32,500 bases of DNA from the NCBI GenBank assembly GCA_963575745.1, contig CAUYUJ010022548.1, positions 578,916 through 611,415 on the forward strand. Reading direction: 5' to 3'. This document shows, in pieces, positions 1 through 10,683 of the stretch. A model generated the notes under the pieces. It did not search any database. It was not told the DNA's origin and was given only the letters and a program-made list of their open reading frames with translations. Within the stretch, counting starts at the first letter, position 1, and each line of letters starts with the position of its first letter. The translations under genes were made by a program, and so were the position numbers. Source of the DNA: Prorocentrum cordatum. Its lineage: Eukaryota > Sar > Dinophyceae > Prorocentrales > Prorocentraceae.

Positions 1-2
1 CT

Positions 3-1232
3 CGCGAGGTACATGCCTGGATCAACGTGATCACAGGCACTGCGACCCCATCCCAACAGTCTGCCGCTCTACAATGTGGTCTGGGAGGGCTCGCAAGGAC
101 CATAGCCATGAGAGCCCCCCCCGCAGTAATCAACTTCGGTATTAATATTGGCGGTCGCCACACCGACGGCGTCGCCTATATCATGTCCCCCCTCAGCACT
201 CAGTTTGCAAACCTGGAAGAGGAACGGCAACTCAATTCGGGAACGGCTCTCATTGACTTTCGCGTCCATGCGGGCGGACGGACCGACCAGACGCTGGCTC
301 GTTTCGGGATAGCACGCTTCGAAGCCGACACCGCGGGTTTCAACATCCCAAACTTCCAGATCCTGACAGTTATACGGTTCAGAGCCCTAGGTGTTGGTAC
401 ACCGCGTGCACAGCAACTACTACAACCATTGAACCACCAAATGCAGGACTCAGCAGCAGTTTGACGCTTTACTAGAGCGCAAGAGGGCTCACGCCCATAT
501 TGCTGAGCGAACCCTTGGCAACATTGGTGGTGTTTTCAGTCATGGCCACCGCGCTGATGTCTTTCATGGCGACACTCATGCGGAGCAACTTGCCAGCGAC
601 GTCTGGAATGACGAGACCACCACTCTATTAAGCCAAGAAGGTGGCCAGCCCACGGGGTCGCAAGACTCCTGGGCTCGATATCAGGGACCGTCGGTAACGG
701 CGGCCCCTACCCAAGCCACTACCTCCTCGGCCCGGCGGGGCAGCCCGTGGAGTCCGAATTTGATTCCGGCACCGACGCTGACACCTCAAAAGATAAGGGA
801 ATTTGCAAACTGGATTAATCTGACATGCCTGCGCATCTCACTGGCTAGCAACAGGCGCAGTGGATATTCCTAGGATACCAGAAGCACAAGCGCCGATGGG
901 GACGCTTTACAAAAAAACAGTTCGAAAGGTGCGACGCGCAGTCCGACGGGTCTAACGACGGAGATCGCATGGTAGAGGCATGCTAACATTTCTGGCGTCC
1001 CTTGCGGGACTGCAGTATGAAGAAATCTTCCTGGGGAAGGGTAGAGGCCGTAGTCGCACCTCAGGAATTGGTCAGGGACGTCGGGGTAACCCACGAGATG
1101 TCAACGGGTGAACCATGGAATTTGGCATCTGCCATAATACCCAACATTTTCGTCGCGAGTGCCTCCGAGGCGATGGGAGGTGCAGGGGTCCGTCGATACA
1201 TTTGGCTCAAGCCGATTCCGGCATGCAGTAAG
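3..1232 (+). pseudogene. gag-like region with CCHC zinc knuckle, frameshifted
   Basis: This is the capsid/nucleocapsid part of the retroelement. The frame is already open at base 3, so the start lies upstream. It is helical and Gln/Leu-rich (FANLEEERQLNSGTALIDF region) to about 446. It then shifts frame near 447 and continues from 448 to a stop at 871-873, with QQQFDALLER followed by a Ser/Thr/Pro-rich tail. A third frame holds a Gly/Arg-rich stretch and a zinc knuckle at 1,121-1,162. The knuckle spacing is x-G-I-C-x4-H-x4-C: the second Cys, the His and the last Cys are present, but the position expected for the first Cys is Phe (TTT). A TGA at 1,109-1,111 lies just before it. Two frameshifts and a stop make it non-functional. 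The copia gag assignment rests on position, composition and the knuckle. Confidence 0.75.
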
Positions 1233-3754
1233 TCGATTGGGAGGCTCTTCTTGCCGAGCCAGAAGCCAACCCCCGAGCCGCCGTCCATTTCATGTCCGCG
1301 AGGCATCTCAGTGCCAGCGTGTCCCTCGATAGGTGTGCCGACGAGCTCTTCGAGGAAATCTACGTTGGCCGCGATGAGATCGATCTTGCAGGCTGGCTGG
1401 GCATCCTTATCACGGGGCAACCTGCGCACGTAGAGTTAGTTCATCGAGGACTACCGCGCGCGCGCCGACTCGGATCGCGAGACGGCGGGGGCACCTGCAT
1501 CCCCCGACGGTTACGAGCCGGACAATTCTGATGATAAGACGATGCCCGCGACGGAGGAGGAGCTCCAATTGGCGCTCCGACCGCTGGCGATTGGGAACCC
1601 TACGCGCAGGAAAACCTGCGACGGCGATCCTCTGCGGGGTAACCCGCGCGACGCAGGCGACCTTTCCGAGCGCGTTGAACATGAATCTGGACACAGCGAA
1701 GGCTCTCACGTCACTCTTGCACTACACGGCCGGTCTTCGAGCCGCCCCGTCTGGAGACGCGCATGTCGCGCCGATCATAATAAAGATGAGGTGTAGGGGG
1801 CCGAGCCACCCGCCGCGCCGCCATCGGCGGAGTCGTTCGCGCGTGCGCTCGCGCGCCCGCTCAGGCGGCGCTCAGCGCCCTCGCCCGCGCGATCCGAGAG
1901 AATCGCTTAGACGGGAACGTTCGCGGGGAAAACCGCATCAGGATGACGAAAGCTCAGGCGAACCCGATGGCCCGCGTCGATTTAGACTTATCGCCGAACA
2001 GAACGACGGGCTTCCTCGCCAACGCGTGCCAGCCAACCACATGGATTACTGGCTGCAACAGGGTTACACCGAGCACCAAATCTGACTTTAGTGGTTATTG
2101 AGTAATGCGAAGCGGAATGAACAAGGCAAAATCATCCGTTCCAACAGAGAGGTCGGCACCAATAAGCTCGGAACGCCGGCAGGGAAGGCCGACAAAAGGG
2201 CATCGAGAAGAGATTTGTGGATGCGACCATTTTGCAGACCACAGACCGAATTGCCCGATGGGGCGCCCTTCACGAAGCCCCAATTTCGAGCGGACCCCGC
2301 GGGCCTGGCCCCGCGGGGATGGCCAGCGCCGCTGGGCGGGCCCAACCTGCAATCCTAGAGGAGCACTCCTGACAAAGGAGGACCACAAGCCGCTAGATGA
2401 GATCCAAGCACAATTCGCTGAGCAAGAATGGGAGCAACTCGATGGCAATCACCGACTTAAGCGGTGCAAGCGAGGAAATCACGAGGCCGCGCGCGAAGCG
2501 TGAGTGGCCTCTTCTGCGGGGCAACCCGCCTCTTCCTCTCACGAAGGTGCCAACGCGTCCGCGGCTGGCAAAAACGGTGAGGCCTCTGGCCTCGCGCGCG
2601 CCGTTGATCCCACTGCACCTGCGCCAGGGTCTGAATGCGCGCGCGAGTCCCCCAGCGGCGCAGCCGCTGATCCAGAGTTGGACCCCGACGCGACAATCGC
2701 GGAGGGCATGCCCCAGAGAAAGGTCCGACAGCTGCGCATCACAGCAGAAGCACTGGATGGATAACTTCCAAGTTTCGCGGCAAGTGGCCCGATGGACTAC
2801 GCGAGGTTGATCTCAAACGGAAAGCTAAGATTGAAAACGCGCCGCTTCACCGACAGCGCGGAACCGTTGCCAGACAGCTCATCGCACAAGAACGCGGGGA
2901 AACCCGCTGCGCCCGCTAGCGCGGGGGAACTCGCTAAGAATGCAGACGAGCCCCCGAAGCGTTATGCGAAGAAGCGTTCTGAGAAGGACGTAGACCTCCT
3001 CCATCGTCAAGTGCTCCGTGGCCACCTAGGCCGAAGAAAAGAACCGGCTCAGTAGAGGCCGACCCTGAAGGAAATGAGGCACAAAGATCCGCGGGGAAAC
3101 TTGCTCGTAGATCTTGCACCAGGGGACTGGCCGCGGCGGCCGCAGCGGCGGCGTTCCAGGGCGGCGGCGCGCCCAAGCCGAAGGAACCTGTTACGCTACG
3201 CGGCCCCACTCCTGGCAGGGCCCACCAGGGAGCTGGCTGGTCACCATCGTTGGGCGGCGCAACAATGCAGCGTGCCTCGCAGCCTGATGCGGAAGGGACA
3301 GCACTCCAGACTAGTAGTCTTGAGTGCCGCCCCCAGCGCGCTGCTTTGGACGTAGTGCATCCTCGGTACCGGGAGCTCCGAAGATGAGCGGGCGCCAGTG
3401 CTTTGATATCCGCGAGAAGGATAAGAACCCATCCGAAAGTGCAAGTTCGTCCGCAGTGCCCGCTGCTGCTTCGGCTTCTGCGGGGGCGCCCACTGCGTCT
3501 GCTGCTGCGCCTGCTGGGCAACCTGCCACCATCCCTGAAACAGATGAGGGAAACAAGCGCTATTGGGGCACGTTTGGCACCACGACAGACGCCAGGTAAC
3601 CTGGCACGCAGGGACACTGCCGAGGATGGTTCGAGCCGATACAGAGTAGCACATTGCCCAACCGAATGCAATGTGACCCGCGTTACAGAGAAAGCTCTCG
3701 AACGCCATCGCTCCCGCGCGCAGCCGCGGAAGGGGCCAGCCCTTATCTACAGCC
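1233..3754 (+). pseudogene. Low-complexity polyprotein linker between gag and Tpt1-like module
   Basis: No enzyme family is recognised here. Reading is dispersed, but one frame is nearly continuous from about 1,938 to 3,055, with stops near 2,098, 2,501, 2,762 and 3,053. It encodes Ala/Ser/Pro/Glu/Lys-rich, probably disordered protein. A small Cys/His-containing patch lies near 2,216-2,420 (CDHFADHRPNC, then CNPRG). An Arg/Ser-rich stretch lies at 1,800-1,930 in another frame. The linker holds eight or so of the GCGGG-loop-CCCGC hairpins, at 1,605, 1,634, 1,923, 2,516, 2,894, 2,921, 3,091 and 3,513. At 2,516, 2,894 and 2,921 they read AGQPA, AGKPA and AGELA in the continuous frame. A separate GC palindrome lies at 2,296-2,320. 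Confidence 0.5.
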
Positions 3755-4600
3755 GTGAGTATAGATGTTCGTCGAAGACACTCGATGATACCCAGAGAGA
3801 AAGATAAACGCAAATGCTCGGAGTGGCTCACCACGGCCACCCGGCACAAGCCTGTTTACAAAGACGATATCTCGCCTCGGCTTGCGGAATGCATCACCTC
3901 GTTCGACGTGTTCGACGGTTGGGTGCGTCGCGGTTACTTGCTGACGCTGGCCACCGAAGGATTACGAATACGGTCGTTATAAGTACCTGGACGTCGCCGC
4001 GAAATCCCTCTGGGGTAGGCATTGGCCATGCCAGGCACTAGCTGCGCAGCAGATATGCGAGATGGTTGCCCGCAAGTCTGGCATGCGAAGGAACCGACTC
4101 CAGATGAAGAAGATCAAGTTACGCGGGGACACCCGCCCGACATACTACTTGCGGCCCAGCAGTGGGCACATAAGTCCAGGCATTAGATGCCCAGAATCAT
4201 TGTACTCCCGAGCGACAGACCTTATGGAGGCGGGATCACCCCGTTATTTCACACACGGGACTAAATGGATTCACATCCTTGTCATGCCTAAGCCTGGACA
4301 GTCTTGAGAGGGATTCAGGCAGACAGATAATCCATGGATGCCCGTATCTGCCTGGCGATATGCGTATCCAGTCGGGCCGACGGACGGACGCCGAGGTTCT
4401 GATTCTAGTAAGCTTCAAGAGCCTGATTCGTAATAACATCCCAGTATGGTGGTCCACCAATGATGTAATCATGACTTCGGGGGTAAGGTCGCATCCTGGT
4501 GAGTCCCCTCGCCCGCTGAATCGGCATCAGGCACAACAGGGGCCAATGTGTGCACGACCGAGTTGGACAGGCATGGGCCAATGATCTGTATACTGACACT
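3755..4600 (+). pseudogene. Tpt1/KptA-like RNA 2'-phosphotransferase module, frameshifted
   Basis: Tpt1/KptA enzymes move an internal RNA 2'-phosphate onto NAD+. Four family signatures appear in the right order over about 250 codons. First, T-R-H-K-P (Arg 3,842-3,844, His 3,845-3,847) is followed by DGWV in frame 2. Second, YLRPSSGH (Arg 4,152-4,154, His 4,167-4,169) corresponds to the family's IRAxQGHS box in frame 0. Third, THGT at 4,251-4,262 is the HGT box. Fourth, SGRR (second Arg 4,381-4,383) is followed by AEVLILV and IPVWWSTNDVIMTSG in frame 1, matching the C-terminal strand pair. The Arg-His-Arg-Arg quartet known for Tpt1 is therefore visible, but two frameshifts (about 3,960 and about 4,285) break the module. 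A mini-hairpin lies inside it at 4,123-4,136. It sits within the gag-to-protease part of the polyprotein and is not a separate gene. Confidence 0.75.
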
Positions 4601-5812
4601 CAGCGGGGTAGACGGCCAAAGCTTCAGCTCGCCCCAATGGACTGGTACGAAACACCAGTCGATCCGTCCACGCTGATGGGATATATCATACCAGACACCC
4701 TTTCCATCAGCTTGCGCGCGCCCACGCTGAACTCACCTACAGCAGAGGTACACCATGCCTCGATATTCGTGCTACAGGAGGTGAATCCAGCGGGAGCACC
4801 TGCAGACGGCTCTGATGGATCTTGGAACCAGGCCCAGAGTGCCGATGCGTCGGATATCACACCCAGTGGTGCAACGCCAAACGATGGGCTCTTCGCCAAC
4901 GATCCGCGGCGCAATCAGGCGCAGCAGCTGCCTGTTCCCGCGGGGCAACCCGCTGTATTTGCGCCCATGAGCGGGCCCACAACTCCGTTTGGCACTCCAC
5001 AGAGTGCCAATAGCACTAACAGCCTACAGGCCAGACTCCAGAACGCGAGGATGGATCCACAACTCTATCTGGCCATGCACGCCACATCGCCTTTTGCACC
5101 CCCGCGCGCTGCAGCGCCACTAACTGCGCCGACGCGGCAGCCAGTGATCATGGACAAGAACGGCAACGTGAGGCCCACGACAGAGGCTGCCCAGAGGGTC
5201 GACAGCATGCTGCGACAGCAGCAGGGGATGCACAGACAGATACAGCAGGCTATGGAGAGCATGAGGCGGGATGGAATCCACCTGCCAAATGCAAATTGCA
5301 CTCCGCCTTGGGCGCATGTGCCTGACGCAAATCCGTCGCCGAACCATCCGAACCGATATGGACATAGACCTGCTTTCTTCAGGCACCCAACCTATGATCC
5401 GACAGCTGCCAATAAGCCGGCGGCGCCGCAGATGAATCCGGCAATGTTCCCTGACTTCTACGCGCAGACAACAGGGGCTCCACCGGTCTGGAGTCAATCC
5501 GGAAACCCGTGCGTCAGGGCGACAGCGGACGACTTTCATAGGTCTCAGCTCACAAGGGGAGCGGGCTACAAGATTGGAATTCCCGGCCAGGTGCCGCACT
5601 GCGGGTACCTGGCGGCCCCTATGGACCACGATGTGAATCCACATGGTCCAGAGCTGGTAGTACCTGCATCGCCGGGAGAGCTGCGTCCTCAAACATTGGC
5701 CATACATGAGGCGCAGCAAACAAATCTCCCAATGCAGCTCGGACGCCAGCAGCGCAGTCAGGCGCGGCAGGCACGCCCGGATGAACCGCGCGGGGACACC
5801 CGCTGCATCTGA
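4550..5812 (+). pseudogene. Pro/Gln/Ala-rich polyprotein segment (420 codons open)
   Basis: This is the longest open frame of the retroelement. It is not a gene of its own: it follows the Tpt1-like module, and its first Met is only the first after a frame change. No family is recognised. Residues 1-75 look foldable (WYETPV, YIIPDTLSISLRAP). Residues 85-200 are Ala/Pro/Gln/Ser-rich and probably disordered. Residues about 218-240 form a Gln-rich amphipathic helix or coiled coil (MLRQQQGMHRQIQQAMESM). Residues 245-400 are Pro/Asn/His-rich. The hairpin at 4,940-4,953 reads A-G-Q-P-A in frame at residues 131-135. At the 3' end the frame has probably slipped, because the hairpins at 5,790 and 5,817 read AGTPA and AGQPA in a different frame (5,706-6,035). 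Confidence 0.5.
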
Positions 5813-6822
5813 ATGTGCGGGGCAACCCGCAATGGGTCTCTCAGCAATGCTTGCTGTGGGACCGGTAGCTGCGGGTCACCTGCGAATGCGCCAACGAGTC
5901 TTGCAGCTCCACCTAGCCGCTACGCAAAGGGAGAGACTACATTCAAGCGGCAATCGCGCACAAGGCCATCAGCTACGTCACCGATCATCAGAGACGGTGA
6001 TTTCACGAAGCGTGATATATGCCTTGAAGAGTTAGCATAGCACGATAACGTATGGAGGCCCCAGCACGGCCACATCTTCCACGCCTTCCGGGACCGGGTT
6101 GCGCAGGCGCGCGTGGACCGATAGCTGGGGGGCGCCCCTAACGAGGCACCCTGTGCCGCGTGCCGAGGCGTAGGATTTATCGCGGCTGAGATTCATGGCG
6201 CCCTCGCAGGCGAGGACAGCGCGGAGAACCGGCATGGCGAGATATTCCGCGGGGCCAATGATCTTTCGCGAAGCATTGAACGGGGCCGCGGCCGCGATGG
6301 CAGGCTCCACGGCGCCAGCGGGGACACCTGCTACTTCGGCGGGGCAACCTGCTGCACCTCCGTGCACGCGGCCAAATCCAGTAGCAGCGGCGCCAACCGC
6401 AAACGCGCAGATGCCGCTGATAGCTGAGTCAGCTGCCCTTGCAGGGACACCTGCTGCATGCGGGGCCACCTGCAAATGACGCATGGCTCAGGCGCATGGT
6501 CAGAGCCAACGCGCCGCGTGGCAGACTGCTGGGTGACCCGCTACTTTCGCGTGGGACTGAGAGCCCAATCAGCGCGCGCAATGGCGCCGGCGCCATATCC
6601 GAGGGTGACGCGCTGCAAACGGTGCCAGCGGTCAACGTGGAAGGCCAGAACGCGGTGCGTTCCGACGAGGACACCTTTGAGAACGTGCCACTGACGCAGC
6701 AGTACCCCTTTCGATATGATGAATATTCTTCCGGGTGGATTCTCCGGCAACATGCAAACACAGAGGAGAAGAACAGGGCGCGCGTGAGCGCATTTACTTT
6801 TATGACGAGGACATAGTGGATA
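5813..6822 (+). pseudogene. Hairpin-rich polyprotein linker upstream of protease
   Basis: This is Ala/Pro/Arg/Gln-rich sequence without a recognised domain. Two stretches of the same frame (5,706-6,035 and 6,195-6,479) stay open. Between them they carry five copies of the mini-hairpin as AGTPA, AGQPA, AGTPA, AGQPA and AGTPA (5,790, 5,817, 6,318, 6,339, 6,441). A further copy at 6,460 is out of phase, marking a slip between 6,454 and 6,460. Open stretches after 6,480 (6,439-6,816) are acidic and could be the lead-in to the protease, but I recognise nothing in them. Confidence 0.4.
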
Positions 6823-7440
6823 TTGAACCGAAGGCGCCGCAAGGGCACGCATGGCACGACGCCGCCCACTCTGCCGGGCAAATCTGGCGACCGACATGAG
6901 TTAGCCCTAGCAGCAAACAGCGGGGCCGTGATTGATGGAATGTTGGCTACATTGCTGGACACCAGTAGCAACGTAGACATCATTGGCTTGAAAACTGCGC
7001 GGACATTTGAGCGAGCTTCACGCTCGCATGGTCACGACATCAAGAGATTGAACCTAAGCAGACGATTGCGCGTGACCAGAGTGGGCGCTGGAGCCGCAGG
7101 TGCTGGACATCCGGGCATTCCAAAATTGCCTGCACATGCAGGGGGAACCCTGCGGGGAAACCCGCCATCGCAAAGCTAGACACCGATTCAGCCAACGTGG
7201 CCGAGGGGTCCGGCGAGAACTTGCCCGCAATCTTGGGGCCGATTAGCACGGCTAACACGCGGGCCATCTTGATCCTTGGAAAGGGGAACGAAAATACGGT
7301 CATCCCAGGTACGGACATGCACGGGCCCCGCCTTGGCAAGGGCTTTAGGGTAATCGACTCGGTAAAGTCACCGCCAGGACACCTAGCGATCAAGGTTGAT
7401 GAGCACGGCGAAAAAAGGAGGCCGATGGAGCGACAGTTTT
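6823..7440 (+). pseudogene. Retropepsin-like aspartic protease module
   Basis: This would be the protease that matures the polyprotein. Frame 1 shows GAVIDGMLATLLDTSSNVDI, with the catalytic Asp at 6,958-6,960. In these proteases that loop is Asp-Thr/Ser-Gly; here the Gly position is Ser. Downstream GHDIKRLNL suits the strand that follows. After a frameshift in the hairpin-rich stretch at 7,138-7,165, frame 0 (7,197-7,440) gives LPAILGPISTANTRAILILG and PPGHLAIKVD, which resembles the hydrophobic-hydrophobic-Gly C-terminal part of the fold. The module sits before integrase, as in copia. The active-site change and the frameshift both argue that it is dead. The assignment is by motif and position only. 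Confidence 0.65.
7138..7165 (+). repeat. Pair of overlapping perfect mini-hairpins
   Basis: GCAGGG-GGAA-CCCTGC (six-base stem, 7,138-7,153) shares its last two bases with GCGGG-GAAA-CCCGC (7,152-7,165). Both loops fit the GNRA pattern. They lie inside the protease module where its frame breaks. Confidence 0.8.
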
Positions 7441-7501
7441 CACCATCATTGCCAATCCTCAATACGAGGAAACGCCCGCGCTCACCAAAGAGACTGCAGA
7501 C

Positions 7502-7858
7502 ATGGAGCCGATTGCGGGGCAACCTGCTTCAAGCAGCGCGGGGCCACCTGCTCCTATGAACGCCCGCGCATATATGATGCCCCAGGACACCAGGGGCATC
7601 AGCCATGCCATCAACGAGGAGACATCTGCATATGCGATTCAGTCCATGGTGGACAACGCTCTGAAGACTTGGCGGCGCAGGCAAATCTTATAAAGTGGCA
7701 ATCCCACGCTCATGGATCACGACTTCGCCGTGAAGAACCTTCAGGCGAAGGTCTGTCAGGCCATCAACAAAGAGGGCAGCATGTGGACGCCACCTAACAG
7801 CAATGCGGGGCAGCGTGCTACCGGGGGGGCGACCCGCTGCATCGAGGGGCACTTCTGA
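7502..7858 (+). pseudogene. Helical polyprotein segment after protease
   Basis: Frame 2 is open from 7,502 to 7,858 except for one TAA at 7,691-7,693. It begins with two hairpins in phase (AGQPA at 7,514, AGPPA at 7,538). It continues as a charged helical stretch (SHAINEETSAYAIQSMVDNAL, then LQAKVCQAINKEGSMW) and ends with a third, degraded hairpin reading AGQRA at 7,805. The family is unknown. From 7,859 to 8,307 only broken Arg/Ala-rich frames follow, plus a short plausible piece at 8,099-8,221 (EKFAHLINITLATWSLKIYE). Confidence 0.4.
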
Positions 7859-8307
7859 GAGGTGCGACACCCGCACCTCGAGCAGTGACTCCGTGGCCCA
7901 CGGCACGGGCATCTGGACGCCCCCATCGCGTGATAATGATTGAAGGGGGCAGTCGCGCGCCACGGCCACGCGCGCTTGCCTGGACAGGCCGACACCTCAG
8001 GTGCTGTCTACAGGCGCGAAGGAACCTGCATATTTCTTCACCGGCGCCGGCTGCGCGCGCCAGGGACAGCGGCGGACCCGGCCGCGCGGCCGCCGCAGGA
8101 AAAGTTCGCTCATCTCATCAATATCACTCTCGCGACCTGGTCATTGAAGATATACGAACAGCTTGCGCTTAACTCCGAGCTGGAGGATACATGTGCGATC
8201 GCATCACATGCGCAGATGTTATGACCTCCGCGGGTGCACAGCGCTGAGGTAGTCTACTGTCGGGAGACTATGAACTGCTATGGATTGCAACACCCGCAGA
8301 CTGGCAC

Positions 8308-8796
8308 GTGCGATGGTCTGGCAAGCGGGCGGGGTCACATTATCAGCGCATGCAGAATCTCACGGTCAAAGCTCGGACCTTACGCATGTCAATTGCGCTT
8401 ATGGGGCCCCATGGTTACTCTTGGAGACTGGGACCCATGCGCGATACGATTGAAGATTTAGGCTTGCAAGTTCTGCGAATGCGATGGTGCCACTTTGGTA
8501 TTAAGTTCGATCGTTCGAGTCGATTGCCGAGCGGTTCGTACTTGCAGGTGGCAACAACAAACGCGCGCATTCCAGCCAATCGGTGGAAATGCACGCGCCA
8601 GGTGGCGGGGGAGCTTGCTGAAAAAGCAGAACATGCGTTAGACTGGCACGGCCAAGGCGCCCAGAGGGCGGAATGGCGAAACAAAACGGTCGCCATCATG
8701 ATTGCACGGCTGATTGACCAAATAGAGAATCATATTATACAGAGAAATCATACAAGCGCTGTGCATCTCAGCGCACACACTCGAGTAGATTCATGA
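8308..8796 (+). pseudogene. Conserved-looking Trp/Cys/His module, possibly half of a methyltransferase-like unit
   Basis: This is 162 open codons in frame 1. The visible core is MRWCHFGIKFDRSSRLPSGS, followed by LQVATTNARIPANRWKCTRQ, an in-frame AGELA hairpin at 8,605-8,618, and EHALDWHGQGAQRAEWRNKT. The regular spacing of Trp, Cys and His, and a coherent frame inside otherwise broken sequence, suggest a genuine folded module. The C-F-G ... Pro-x-G-x-Y/W-x-V ... Cys pattern resembles the C-terminal part of methyltransferase-like modules I associate with dinoflagellate polyproteins, but I cannot verify this. The preceding region (8,234-8,307) is frame-shifted relative to it. From 8,797 to 9,343 I see no supported domain. 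Confidence 0.35.
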
Positions 8797-9343
8797 GCTC
8801 GGACTTACGTCCGGTCTTTTCAGAATAGCCCTCATATGGGCCACGTGGCACGCCGGGCGACGATGAACTTCGACAACGATACTATCATACAGGGTATCAG
8901 GGTTCAGGACCAACCTATCGGATACAATTGCAATGCTCCGCTCCCGTTGTGGAGGGGAGTAACTACTGGGAGCCTCCGGCCCCATTCTTGCTCAGCAATG
9001 AGGGGCAGCGACCACGCCCGAGGCGAGTTGCGACCGTCGATGACGATCGCCTTCCCCCCCCCTCGATTGAACGCGGCCGCGCGTACCCCCTGTTCCATAA
9101 TTTCCGACACTCGCTACACCCGAAAATGAGCAACGACGGACAGCGCCACCTATTGATGCCTGGATAAACCAGAGAGAAAAGCAGACAGCTGACTGAGAAG
9201 CCGGCATCAAACCGCACAAGATACCCACGGAAGCCGAATATGGCAACGCCGACATCGGCGAGAGCCTGACGGGCCATGGCTGTGGAGTATATGACACTGA
9301 TGTTCATCTGGTCTCTGACAGTGATGAAGATGGGGGAATCTGC

Positions 9344-10195
9344 GTGGCCCTACCAGCGGGGTTATCTGCTCACATTCATACTGACGTGTTTCCCATAATC
9401 CCAACCATGTGTTACGGGCGAAACAACAATGTAGACGTGCTGGAAGTGCGCGGAGGCAACGAGGGAATATCACAGTTTGCCTTCAGCCGAGGTTTATCCT
9501 CAGGGGGTAACCTCGACAAGCGTTCATACGTTGACCTTGGGAACAAGGAAGTTTAGGGTGCAGTTGTACACTATTTGGATGTATGGCGTGTGAAGATAGT
9601 TCTCCGACAAAGCAAAGCCAACCATGACGCGTGGCATGTGCATCACAAGGGAGACCTTTCACGCAACAAGTGTTGTGGAAGGGTCGCCGCGCGCCAAGAC
9701 GATCACCGACGGTTCTACCTACGAGAACAACCAGTGGGCACTTGGATGGGTGAAATACCACGATGGGCGACGCTGGCGAAGCGCGAGGGCGCTCGCAAGG
9801 TCAGCATGGATCAACGCACCGCGGGTCATCGTGACTCTCATGGTGTGTTAATACGTAAATCTATTGAGATAAATGTCAACCGCCGCTCATTTTCATCACC
9901 CTCTGAGAACAGACGGCGCGGGGGCCATCACCGACACGCCTCGGCTTGCAACGGGGAATTGGCCAAGGCGGCCCAGTGCACTCCGAAGATGCAATCCATC
10001 TTCGTTGAAGCAGGTCAAATTATACACGACACGTTCGCAGTTTATCGTGGCCCTTTTCATGACCATCCTCATGCGTCATCTGTTCTTCTCACGAACGCAC
10101 GCGGCTTCAATTCGAATGATCAAACTATATTTCGGAATCCTGACGGGTGTGTCATGCGACCACCATCGGGAGGATGGATCTCCTGCGTGCGTTGA
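9344..10195 (+). pseudogene. Rossmann/SAM-methyltransferase-like module with one internal stop
   Basis: One frame stays open for 850 bases, interrupted only by a TAG at 9,554-9,556. The N-terminal part reads NNVDVLEVRGGNEGISQFAF, then YVDLGNKEV. A hydrophobic strand followed by a Gly-rich turn, then a strand ending in an acidic residue, is the pattern of SAM-binding motif I and the motif II Asp in class I methyltransferases. The usual F-G-G turn is R-G-G here. After the stop the frame continues with His/Trp-rich sequence (DAWHVHHKGDL) and FYLREQPVGTW. Residues that would carry a catalytic motif IV are not seen, and a deletion there is possible. It lies between protease and integrase and belongs to the polyprotein. 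Function is inferred from motif shape only. Confidence 0.45.
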
Positions 10196-10683
10196 TAACG
10201 TCAAAATACCCCACGCAAGTTATTACTGGGAGTGTCGAAACTGCCAAAAGAACGATGGCACGGCTAAGCCCGGCACTTACTTACACCTGGCAAATGTAAG
10301 TTTGCCAAACCGTGGAAGCTGCCTGATGGCCGCGGACAGGGGCCTCCAGCCCCTGCTGAACTGGCAGCCCCACCACCTGCGGCGACAGCTTCTTCCGAGG
10401 CACCAGCCGCCAAACAAGTTGCGCTGATACGGGCTCCGAAGCCTGGCTCCAGAGCTGGACCGACAGCAGGCGCCAGCAGTCACAGCATCACAGCAGGCAG
10501 ACATGCTGCTGAAACGACTGCGGGGCAACTGCCCCAAGCGGCGCCGCTAGTTCGGACGACCACAGACGACTACCGCAAATCGTAGCCAGACGTGGACGAC
10601 AAGAGAGAGGTGATCCACCTCCACCACCACTTGCGGGCGACCCTGCTTTTCGTTCATGGCTTCCAGACTGGTCAAGGGTCGAC

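Noticed and set aside
1190-1212. CATTTGGCTCAAG resembling the end of the dinoflagellate spliced leader
   Set aside because: It lies in the gag frame, encoding I-H-L-A-Q-A after the zinc knuckle, and the upstream bases do not match the leader. A coding coincidence is simpler.
2296-2320. CCCCGCGGG-CCTGGC-CCCGCGGGG palindrome as another mini-hairpin
   Set aside because: Its stem is longer and its loop is not GNNA. It may be a distant relative but does not fit the family.
3755-4600. Tpt1-like module as a bacterial KptA gene or contaminant
   Set aside because: It has no own start, ribosome site or stop. It is flanked by copia gag and protease parts and contains an element-specific hairpin.
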